Origin: JBQTKD01 sp052389435
GTDB lineage: Bacteria; Actinomycetota; Actinomycetes; Sporichthyales; Sporichthyaceae
Length of the DNA: 12,498 nucleotides
Assembly (NCBI GenBank): GCA_052389435.1
Contig: JBQTIB010000144.1
Span: 1 to 12,498 of the forward strand
Reading direction: 5' to 3'
Shown: in pieces, positions 1 through 5,100 of the stretch
Position numbering within the stretch: the first letter of the stretch is position 1
Layout: the number at the start of each line of letters is the position of its first letter
Position numbers and translations under genes: made by a program
Notes under the pieces: generated by a model
What the model was told of the DNA's origin: nothing
Database searches by the model: none
The model's input: the letters and a program-made list of their open reading frames with translations, nothing else

Positions 1-89
1 GTCGCGGGTGCAACGCCCGCGGGCCCCGCACTCACGAGGTACTCGCCGTTTTCGCGGAAAGCGCGACCCGCATATTTCTTGTTTTTGTG

Positions 90-236
90 GCGGCGCTCCG
101 CGCCGCGGGCGGGGGGCTTCGCCCACCCGCACCCCCCTGGCTCCGAGTTTGAGCAACGCCTCGCGCCGCGGGCAAGCGGGCTCCGATTCGGAGCATCGCC
201 TCGCGCCGCAGGCGGGGGGCTTCGCTCACCCGCACC
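90..236. repeat. GC-rich direct repeats and palindromes downstream of the MFS gene
   Basis: No complete gene can be supported in bases 1-269. A 35-base element at 99-133 recurs at 202-236 with two mismatches. A second 35-base element at 139-173 recurs at 179-213 with five mismatches, a 40-base period. Perfect small palindromes are also present: 90-106 (7-base arms, 3-base loop) and 180-194 (7-base arms around one base). The block lies 3' of the MFS gene, so it may help end transcription, but there is no T-run. Further left, an open minus-strand frame begins with a possible GTG at 35 (V-S-A-G-P-A-G-V-A-P) and leaves the window. It could be the start of a neighbouring gene, but it has no clear ribosome site and I do not call it. 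Confidence 0.6.
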
Positions 237-269
237 ACCGGACTCCGGGTGAGGTCGGTTGGCCTGCGC

Positions 270-1445
270 CTATCGCAGCGCATTGGGCTTAGGCCTCGCC
301 CTGAAGTGCTCGACCAGCCAGAGCAGGCAGCCGACGACGGCGTAGACGCCGCCCAGCGAGCAGACCGCGTCCCAGCCGCCGTGACTCCAGGCGATACCCG
401 AGGTGGCCGAGGCCAGGGCGCCGACGGCGAAGTTGGTGCCCATGTACAGCGTGGTCAGGCGGCTGCGGGCCTCGGGGCGCAGGGCGTAGAGGATCGACTG
501 GTTGGTGATGTGCTGGCCCTGCATGCCGAGGTCGACGAGCACCAGGCCCACGATCAGCGCGGCGATGGACTCCCCGCCCGCCCACAGCGCCAGCCAACCG
601 GCGGCCACGGCGAGCAGGAAGCCGCCGGTGGCGCGGTGGGCCCAGCCCCGGTCCGCGAACCGGCCCGCACCCTGGGCGGCGACGGCGCCGACCAGACCCG
701 CGAGGCCCAGCAGGCCGGTCTCCGCCTCGCCTCGGCCGTAGTCCTCGGCCATCAGGAAGGCCAGCGAGGTCCACACCGTCGTGAATCCGGCCATGCCGAG
801 CGCGCCGTAGGCCATGCGACGGCGGAGCGTCGGCTCGTCGCGCATCAGGGGCCACAGGGTCTTGAGCAGGCCCCGGTAGGTCACGGTCGGGTCGGCGACC
901 GGCAGACGCGGCAGCAGGCGGTGCAGCACCACGCCCAGCACGGCGCACAGGACCGCGGCGGCGACGTAGACCGCTCGCCACCCGGCCGCGGCGGCCAGCA
1001 GGCCGCTGAAGGTCCGCGCGACGAGGATCCCGATCAGCAGCCCGCTCATCACGGTCCCGACGACCTGGCCGCGCTGGTGGTCCCCGGCCAGCGCACCCGC
1101 GAGCGGCACGAGGACCTGCGCGACGACGGCCGTGAGCCCGACGCCGAGGATCGCGAGGAACAGCGCCGGAAACCCCGGCGCGGCCGCCGCCCCAAGCAGC
1201 GCGAGCGTGCAGGCACCCATCAGCGGCCCGACCAGGCGGTGCCGGGCGATCAGGTCCCCGAGCGGCACGATCGCCACCAGCCCGAGCGCGTACCCGATCT
1301 GCGCGGCGGTGACCAACAGTCCCGCGGCGCTCGGCGAGACGTCGAGATCGTCGCCGATGAGCTCGAGCAGCGGCTGGGCGTAGTACAGGTTCGCGACGCT
1401 CGCCCCGCACGCGACGGCGAAAAGCAGGACGAGCCGGCGGTCCAT
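270..1445 (-). CDS. MFS transporter, NepI/YnfM-like (DHA1-type) exporter
   Basis: This 391-residue protein is a major facilitator superfamily permease, probably a proton-driven exporter of drugs or small metabolites in the cytoplasmic membrane. It is hydrophobic throughout, with about 12 membrane segments, the usual family size. The first segment carries N-L-Y-Y-A-Q-P-L-L (residues 19-27), typical of the NepI/YnfM/AraJ-like subgroup. A motif-A-like loop, P-L-G-D-L-I-A-R-H-R, lies at 61-70 between segments 2 and 3, and G-W-R-A-V-Y at 155-160 precedes a later helix. I chose ATG 1445 because it places the first helix near the N-terminus. An upstream in-frame GTG at 1529 would add 28 Arg/Ala-rich residues encoded by repetitive DNA. 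That GTG lies 6 bases after a TACGTT (-10-like, 1541-1536), so a leaderless longer form remains possible. Substrate unknown. It is transcribed away from tRNA-Phe. Confidence 0.88.
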   Translation of the reverse strand: MDRRLVLLFAVACGASVANLYYAQPLLELIGDDLDVSPSAAGLLVTAAQIGYALGLVAIVPLGDLIARHRLVGPLMGACTLALLGAAAAPGFPALFLAILGVGLTAVVAQVLVPLAGALAGDHQRGQVVGTVMSGLLIGILVARTFSGLLAAAAGWRAVYVAAAVLCAVLGVVLHRLLPRLPVADPTVTYRGLLKTLWPLMRDEPTLRRRMAYGALGMAGFTTVWTSLAFLMAEDYGRGEAETGLLGLAGLVGAVAAQGAGRFADRGWAHRATGGFLLAVAAGWLALWAGGESIAALIVGLVLVDLGMQGQHITNQSILYALRPEARSRLTTLYMGTNFAVGALASATSGIAWSHGGWDAVCSLGGVYAVVGCLLWLVEHFRARPKPNALR

Positions 1446-1446
1446 C

Positions 1447-1496
1447 TCGCGAGCCTGCGAGCGGGGGGCGGCGCTCGTATCGCGAGCCCGCGAGCG
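1447..1496. repeat. Imperfect 17-bp direct repeat at the MFS 5' end
   Basis: TCGCGAGCCTGCGAGCG at 1447-1463 recurs as TCGCGAGCCCGCGAGCG at 1480-1496 with a single mismatch. The repeats sit immediately upstream of the ATG chosen for the MFS gene, inside its possible leader or N-terminal extension. Each copy contains the 8-base palindrome CTCGCGAG or a near version. The function is unknown. Confidence 0.6.
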
Positions 1497-1581
1497 TGCG
1501 ACAGCGCGCCCTTTGCCCGCTCTCGTCACACGCGCAACGTACCCGTCGACCCGGTGGCGCCCGGCGCCCCCGGACTTCGGC

Positions 1582-1587
1582 TAAACT
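1582..1587 (+). promoter_or_regulatory. Candidate -10 box of the tRNA-Phe promoter
   Basis: TAAACT fits the actinobacterial TANNNT -10 pattern and lies 15 bases before the mature 5' end of the tRNA, leaving room for a short leader removed by RNase P. No good TTGACA-like -35 is present at 16-18 bases upstream, so the call rests on the -10 and its position. Confidence 0.45.
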
Positions 1588-1602
1588 TCCGCAGTCCCAC
1601 CC

Positions 1603-1679
1603 GGCCAGGTAGCTCAGTTGGTACGAGCGACCGCCTGAAAAGCGGTAGGTCGGCGGTTCGACCCCGCCCCTGGCCACCA
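1603..1679 (+). tRNA. tRNA-Phe (anticodon GAA)
   Basis: A complete cloverleaf folds from 77 bases. The acceptor stem is GGCCAGG/CCTGGCC, the D stem GCTC/GAGC, the anticodon stem ACCGC/GCGGT with loop CTGAAAA, and the T stem GGCGG/CCGCC with loop TTCGACC. The discriminator A is at 1676 and CCA is encoded at 1677-1679. The anticodon GAA (1637-1639) reads phenylalanine codons UUC and UUU. The gene stands alone, divergent from the MFS gene. I see no second copy of its 3' end in the window, so there is no direct sign of an element integrated with att duplications. Confidence 0.97.
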
Positions 1680-1685
1680 CCCGCG

Positions 1686-1713
1686 ACGCCCCGCCCCTTC
1701 TCGGGCGGGGCGT
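1686..1713 (+). terminator. Hairpin terminator of tRNA-Phe
   Basis: A perfect 11-base stem, ACGCCCCGCCC paired with GGGCGGGGCGT, closes a 6-base loop and starts 7 bases after the tRNA CCA. Only a short T-containing tail (TTCGTCGTT) follows. That is usual for actinobacterial terminators, which often lack a long U-tract. Confidence 0.8.
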
Positions 1714-1733
1714 TCGTCGTTGAAGGACCTCTA

Positions 1734-1777
1734 ACGTCCGAACAGGTGCGCGCAATAGCGCGCGTTCCTTCGGACGC
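1734..1777. repeat. Palindromic element, copy 1 (imperfect)
   Basis: The left arm ACGTCCGAACAGGTGCGCGC (1734-1753) is followed by AATA and the right arm GCGCGCGTTCCTTCGGACGC (1758-1777). The inner 6 and outer 7 base pairs match, but five contiguous positions in the right arm do not pair, leaving an internal loop. The left arm matches copy 2 (2831-2874) at 19 of 20 bases, and both copies are preceded by CTA. The two copies bracket the AbiEi/DUF559 gene in the same orientation. It could be a REP-like repeat or a terminator. Confidence 0.8.
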
Positions 1778-1796
1778 AAGCGCACCTCGGCGAGGG

Positions 1797-1831
1797 TTGT
1801 CCACACCCGGCGGAACCCCGAGTTGTCCACA
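1797..1831 (+). promoter_or_regulatory. Two direct DnaA-box-like sites (TTGTCCACA)
   Basis: TTGTCCACA occurs exactly at 1797-1805 and again at 1823-1831, in the same orientation and 26 bases apart. This nonamer is the preferred DnaA box in high-GC actinobacteria. The sites lie 53-87 bases upstream of the ATG of the AbiEi/DUF559 gene, so they could regulate it, titrate DnaA, or belong to the same repeat-bracketed unit. Two boxes without dnaA, dnaN or an AT-rich region do not make a chromosomal origin. Confidence 0.55.
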
Positions 1832-1883
1832 GATTCCGAACTCGTCCTTGGCCGGGGCTGGCGCTCGGACGAAGTTCCCCCGC

Positions 1884-2831
1884 ATGGACTCGAACAGCCC
1901 AGCGGACAGGCGCGCCCTGCGCCGTCGCCGCGTCGCGCGTTTCGCGACGGCCCAGGGCGGCGTGGTGAGCCGACGACAGCTCTACGGGATGGGCGTCGAC
2001 CGCCACGAGGTGCGCGCGGAGTGTCGCGCGGGCCGGTGGCGACGAGCGGGGCGCCAGACGATCCGCGTCGCCAACGACAACCCGCGGCTCGCCAGATGGT
2101 GGACGGCCGTCTTCGAGGTGGGCGGCGACGCCGTGCTCGACGGTGTCTCCGCGCTGGCTGCGGCGGGTATGCGGATCCTCGAGGAGCGACAGGTGGACGT
2201 GGCCGTGGCGAAGTCGACGAACCCTCGAAAGGCTCGCGGGGTGGTAGTTCACGAGACCCGCCGCTTCGAGGAGTCCTCAGTCATCAGAGCGGGCGTGCCT
2301 CGGATGCAGCCCGCGGCGGCGGCCGTGCACGCGGTGCTGTGGGCCAGGTCCGATCGAGAGGCGGCGCTGATCGTCGTGGCGGCCGCGCAGCAGGGACTGT
2401 TCGACGCACGCGAGTTCGCCGAGGAGGCGGCGAAGGTCCGGCGCGACAAACGAGGACCCCTCCTGCGAAGTCTCGTGCTCGACATCGGCGACGGCGTCGA
2501 GTCGCTCGGCGAAAGGGAGTTCGCACGCCTCTGCCGACAGCGCGGCTTCCCGAAGCCGACGCGGCAGCTCCGCCTGAAGACGCCGAGCGGGACCTGGCGC
2601 TTCGACTCCGTCTGGGTGGAGTTCGCAACCACCGCCGAGATCGACGGGGCGCAGCACGCGCGCCCCGACCAGGCGCTCAAGGACGCCCTGAAAGCCAACG
2701 AGATGCGCCTGGACGGGCATGTGGTGGTCCGCATCCCCAACGTGGCGCTGCGAGTGGACCCGACCCCCTTCCTCGACCAGGTGGAGGCAGCCCTCCGGCG
2801 AGGAGGTTGGCAAGGCCCAAACCCCGCCTAG
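1884..2831 (+). CDS. AbiEi-like winged helix plus DUF559 (Vsr/PD-(D/E)XK-like) nuclease-domain protein
   Basis: This 315-residue cytoplasmic protein has the layout common in actinobacteria. Residues 15-62 resemble the AbiEi antitoxin helix-turn-helix (A-T-A-Q-G-G-V-V-S-R-R-Q-L followed by an Arg-rich wing). A central region (about 65-200) has no recognised activity. A DUF559/Vsr-like endonuclease fold occupies about 205-305. Visible nuclease-core residues are E210/E212, D241 in R-F-D, E252-I-D254-G, H258 and R283 in V-V-R-I-P-N. The family is often annotated as type IV toxin-antitoxin antitoxin or restriction-like, but no AbiEii nucleotidyltransferase partner is present, so real activity is unproven. 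ATG 1884 is the first plausible start after the DnaA boxes; no strong ribosome site is visible. The stop overlaps the first base of palindrome copy 2, and copy 1 lies upstream, so the gene is bracketed by repeats. Confidence 0.82.
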   Translation: MDSNSPADRRALRRRRVARFATAQGGVVSRRQLYGMGVDRHEVRAECRAGRWRRAGRQTIRVANDNPRLARWWTAVFEVGGDAVLDGVSALAAAGMRILEERQVDVAVAKSTNPRKARGVVVHETRRFEESSVIRAGVPRMQPAAAAVHAVLWARSDREAALIVVAAAQQGLFDAREFAEEAAKVRRDKRGPLLRSLVLDIGDGVESLGEREFARLCRQRGFPKPTRQLRLKTPSGTWRFDSVWVEFATTAEIDGAQHARPDQALKDALKANEMRLDGHVVVRIPNVALRVDPTPFLDQVEAALRRGGWQGPNPA

Positions 2832-2874
2832 CGTCCGAACAGGTGCGCGCTATAGCGCGCATCTGTTCGGACGC
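2831..2874. repeat. Palindromic element, copy 2 (near-perfect hairpin)
   Basis: The 20-base arms GCGTCCGAACAGGTGCGCGC (2831-2850) and GCGCGCATCTGTTCGGACGC (2855-2874) flank TATA and pair throughout with a single G-T wobble. The central 18 bases are perfectly self-complementary. The first base is the last base of the TAG stop of the upstream gene, a good position for a terminator, although no T-run follows. Its close relative at 1734-1777 sits upstream of the same gene, which a plain terminator would not explain. Confidence 0.9.
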
Positions 2875-2889
2875 AACGCCGATTCAGGC

Positions 2890-3144
2890 ATGTTGGACGA
2901 ACGACGGCGGGAAGTGCTTGCAGCCGAGCTTCACGCCGAGTTCCGCAGCGAGTACGCCGCGGCTGTCGAGCGCGCCCGCGAGCCGGACGGGTTCGCCGAT
3001 TTGATGGCGCTGCTCGGTCGGTGGCGGAAGCGGGCGGAGGCGGATTCCGGATCGGGCGAGCGGCTGGCCGGGGTCCGTACCGGAGACGGCGCCGACGACG
3101 TTCCCGTGGACGAGCTCCAGCGCCGTCGGTCCCGGCGCCAGTAG
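2890..3144 (+). CDS. Small DUF6247-like protein
   Basis: This 84-residue, charged, soluble protein has a helical core around residues 8-48 with F-R-S-E-Y-A-A-A-V-E-R-A-R-E and L-L-G-R-W-R-K-R-A. That resembles the small actinobacterial DUF6247 proteins, some of which are encoded next to RelE/HigB-type toxins. No toxin gene follows here, so it is an orphan if the assignment is right. The C-terminus (Arg-Arg-Arg-Ser-Arg-Arg-Gln) is strongly basic. ATG 2890 lies 15 bases after the right arm of palindrome copy 2 and has only a weak AGG ribosome site. If the palindrome ends transcription, this gene needs its own promoter, which I cannot see. An imperfect hairpin follows the stop. The gene is probably real on codon usage; the family assignment is tentative. 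Confidence 0.55.
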   Translation: MLDERRREVLAAELHAEFRSEYAAAVERAREPDGFADLMALLGRWRKRAEADSGSGERLAGVRTGDGADDVPVDELQRRRSRRQ

Positions 3145-3154
3145 CGGCTTCGAC

Positions 3155-3187
3155 GCGGAAACGCTTCCGCGGAAGCGTTTTCCGTGC
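3155..3187. terminator. Hairpin between the DUF6247-like gene and the livM-type gene
   Basis: AACGCTTCCGCGGAAGCGTT (3160-3179) is a perfect 20-base palindrome. Flanking GCGG and CCGTGC bases extend it imperfectly. It starts about 10 bases after the stop of the plus-strand DUF6247-like gene and lies in a convergent gap, so it probably serves as a terminator, perhaps in both directions. A TTTTCC tail is present on the plus strand. Confidence 0.65.
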
Positions 3188-3205
3188 GGGAGCGGCCGCT
3201 GCCGG

Positions 3206-3340
3206 TCAGTTGATGCGGTAGCTCCAGGCAGCGTTGGTCGCGTCGGCGACCGTGCCGTCGGGGAGCAGACCAACAGCACCGGCCCCGGGTGCACGGGAGG
3301 TCCCAGTCGCTGAGGGATCGTCAGAATCGGCTCGTCGCCC
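3206..3340 (-). pseudogene. Possible C-terminal coding remnant downstream of the livM-type gene
   Basis: In the 215-base gap after the livM-type gene, one minus-strand frame keeps gene-like codon choice. Third bases are nearly all G or C over its last 20 codons, and it ends with D-G-T-V-A-D-A-T-N-A-A-W-S-Y-R-I-N and TGA at 3208-3206. It has no convincing start of its own: the same frame runs back into the livM-type gene out of register. It may be the tail of a lost gene or a chance open frame. I recognise no family. Confidence 0.25.
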
Positions 3341-3359
3341 GCCGGACGGGTCAACAGGC

Positions 3360-4421
3360 TCACCTGCGCCACCGCGGCGGGCCGAAGAGGTCCACGACGA
3401 CGCCACCGACACCCCGCGGCCCGACCAGGACGCCGACGGCCATGCCGATCCCGCCGACCAAGTACACGTTCACCTGCCACTCGATCAGGACCTGGGGAGT
3501 CAGTTGCAGCGCCAGCGCAACGACCACGACCGCCAGCAGGGACACGGACCCGGCGAGCACGACGACCGCCAGGTACACCACGGAGTTGAACGAGACGTAC
3601 TGCAGGCTTCCGGGCGGATTTCGGTACAGCGGGCTTTGCACCCACCCGGACACGGCTGCACAGAGTCCGGCGATGGCCCAGGCCACCGCGCGGTAGCGGC
3701 TCGGGGAGATGCCCGCCGCGGCCGCGGCTTCGGGCTGGCGGCCGACGAAAATGATCGCTCGCCCGTAGCGCGATCCGCGCAGTCGGTGCAGGGCGAAAAG
3801 CATCCCCAACAAAATCAGGGAGACCGCGTAGTAGAACCGGGTCTCGGAGTCCAGCGAGATCCCGAACGGCTCGGGGCGCGGCAGGCCGTAGTCGACGAGT
3901 CCTCCGGTGAAGGAGTGGCGCGTGAAGACCGACTGTTCGATGGCGAACTGCACCGCGAAGGTCAGCGCCACGAGGTAGGCGCCGACCAGGCGCCGCGCAA
4001 GGAGACCGACGGCGAGCGAGACAGCGACGCAGAACACCACCGCGACGAGGGCGCCGACCAGCCACGGCGATCCCCAGTTCGGAACGGGCCGCCACCACCA
4101 TTCGACGTGCTCCGGGTCGACGCCGACTTCTCGGCCACGGGTTTCGTTGAGCACTCGAAAGCAGATGTAGGTCGAGGCTCCCGCCAGGCCCGCCTGCATC
4201 AGCGAAATCTGCCGCGCCCAGCCCCACAGCACGTGCAGGCCGAGGCAGGAGATGGCGAGGACGAGCCCGGTGCCGACGACGAAGGTCCAGTACCCGTCCA
4301 GCGCCAAGGGCGCACACAGGAGCGCGGCGACGATGGCGACGGGCCCCGGATGGATCGGTCCGAAGCCGTCGCGGCGGGGCACGTTCAGCCGCGGCGCGTC
4401 CGCGCGGTCGAGCAGAGCCAT
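3360..4421 (-). CDS. Branched-chain amino acid ABC transporter permease, LivM family
   Basis: This 353-residue inner-membrane protein resembles LivM, one of two permeases that normally pair with LivH, the ATPases LivG/LivF and a binding protein. Visible family features include G-L-H-V-L-W-G-W-A-R-Q-I-S-L (61-74), F-T-G-G (171-174), and the cytoplasmic ATPase-contact loop around 214-245 (S-R-Y-G-R-A-I ... A-A-A-A-G-I-S-P-S-R-Y), set among about 8-10 hydrophobic segments. Length is normal for LivM. No LivH, LivG, LivF or LivJ gene is adjacent, so it is a solitary permease here; partners must be outside the window or lost. ATG 4421 is preferred because a candidate promoter places the transcript start near 4447, excluding the longer TTG start at 4454. 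GTG 4427 is also possible. A substrate other than branched-chain amino acids, such as urea or amides, cannot be excluded. Confidence 0.85.
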   Translation of the reverse strand: MALLDRADAPRLNVPRRDGFGPIHPGPVAIVAALLCAPLALDGYWTFVVGTGLVLAISCLGLHVLWGWARQISLMQAGLAGASTYICFRVLNETRGREVGVDPEHVEWWWRPVPNWGSPWLVGALVAVVFCVAVSLAVGLLARRLVGAYLVALTFAVQFAIEQSVFTRHSFTGGLVDYGLPRPEPFGISLDSETRFYYAVSLILLGMLFALHRLRGSRYGRAIIFVGRQPEAAAAAGISPSRYRAVAWAIAGLCAAVSGWVQSPLYRNPPGSLQYVSFNSVVYLAVVVLAGSVSLLAVVVVALALQLTPQVLIEWQVNVYLVGGIGMAVGVLVGPRGVGGVVVDLFGPPRWRR

Positions 4422-4453
4422 GGGCACACCCGATCGTCGGCCGATGCCGACCA

Positions 4454-4482
4454 ATGGTCGAATGTGAAGAAAATTCCGTCAA
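4454..4482 (-). promoter_or_regulatory. Candidate promoter of the livM-type gene
   Basis: On the minus strand TTGACG (4482-4477) is followed after 17 bases by GACCAT (4459-4454). The -35 is good and the -10 is weaker. Initiation would be near 4447, giving a leader of about 25 bases before ATG 4421. Confidence 0.45.
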
Positions 4483-4510
4483 TGGGCGACTGACGCGTCG
4501 AATCGTGCGC

Positions 4511-5014
4511 CTACGCCCCCTCCGCAAGCGAGGCGAGCGTGCGGAGTTGCCTGCGGGCCATCACCAGGTCGCCCGCACACAGGACCGGTCCGAGCGGCCG
4601 GAACCGCGCCCCTACGAGCTTGAGCAGCAGCCGCGATCGAGCCTCGGAGATCGGCACGAGCACGTAGGACATCGCCGTGCCCAGAATCGTTCCGGTGAGG
4701 TGCACGCCCGGCTCGCAGGCGGTCACGCGCCCGATCGGGCGGCCGGCCGCGGCGGTGAACGGGTCGCCCGGCACCGGATCGGGCAACCCGCGCAGGTCCC
4801 TCGGGGAGCGACGGCCCAGGTTGTCGATCCAGTCGTAGGAGTACGGCGCCAGGCGCAACTGCGCCACCCACGGCCACACGGCACTCGGCGGCGCCGCGAC
4901 GTCGACCCCGCGCCACGCCGACCACGCGGGGCGGGCGACGAGGTCGTCGCAGGGGTAGTGCCTGCCGACCTCGGCCACCGTCACACCCCACCGATCCGCG
5001 ATCACGGCCCCCAT
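4511..5014 (-). CDS. SRPBCC family (START/polyketide-cyclase-like) protein
   Basis: This 167-residue soluble protein resembles the SRPBCC ligand-binding fold. After a short leader with W-G-V-T-V-A-E-V (9-16) comes the typical first strand and helix, A-A-P-P-S-A-V-W-P-W-V-A-Q-L (40-53), then Y-S-Y-D-W-I-D-N-L (58-66). The second half has alternating strands and a C-terminal amphipathic helix. The D-W-(I/L)-(D/E)-N-L region is common to an actinobacterial subgroup of unknown ligand. The fold binds hydrophobic molecules in a deep cavity, but no reaction can be inferred. ATG 5014 starts 85 bases from the divergent FG-GAP gene. The stop is 89 bases before the livM-type start on the same strand, a gap holding that gene's own promoter, so co-transcription is not required. 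Confidence 0.75.
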   Translation of the reverse strand: MGAVIADRWGVTVAEVGRHYPCDDLVARPAWSAWRGVDVAAPPSAVWPWVAQLRLAPYSYDWIDNLGRRSPRDLRGLPDPVPGDPFTAAAGRPIGRVTACEPGVHLTGTILGTAMSYVLVPISEARSRLLLKLVGARFRPLGPVLCAGDLVMARRQLRTLASLAEGA

Positions 5015-5088
5015 TCAACCGATCTCGGCGAGATAGCGGTCTGGTCACCACTCGAAGCAGTCACACCGGCCGACACCAGTCCCGTGCC

Positions 5089-5100
5089 TACCATCGAATG
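5089..5100 (+). promoter_or_regulatory. -10 box implying a leaderless transcript
   Basis: TACCAT at 5089-5094 matches TANNNT and is followed by only five bases before the GTG start at 5100, while no ribosome-binding sequence precedes that start. In actinobacteria this arrangement marks leaderless mRNAs beginning at the start codon. No clear -35 is seen. Confidence 0.5.

Noticed and set aside
1603..1679. tRNA-Phe as the attachment site of an integrated element
   Set aside because: No duplicate of the tRNA 3' end and no integrase gene are present in the window.
1734..1777. A LexA (SOS) operator in the GAAC/GTTC-containing palindrome arms
   Set aside because: The GAAC and GTTC halves lie far apart at the ends of a long hairpin, not at the four-base spacing of an SOS box.
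1797..1831. A replication origin based on the DnaA boxes
   Set aside because: There are only two boxes, no AT-rich unwinding region, and no dnaA, dnaN, rep or par genes nearby.
249..1883. A long plus-strand open frame running through the MFS region into the DUF559 gene
   Set aside because: It is antisense to a clear membrane protein and crosses the tRNA. Only the part from ATG 1884 has a recognisable protein. Long shadow frames are expected at this GC content.
1884..2831. A complete type IV toxin-antitoxin (AbiE) system
   Set aside because: Only the AbiEi-like helix-turn-helix is present, fused to a DUF559 domain. No AbiEii nucleotidyltransferase is encoded next to it.
1734..2874. The two palindromes as a CRISPR array
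   Set aside because: There are only two copies, separated by a gene and without regular spacers.
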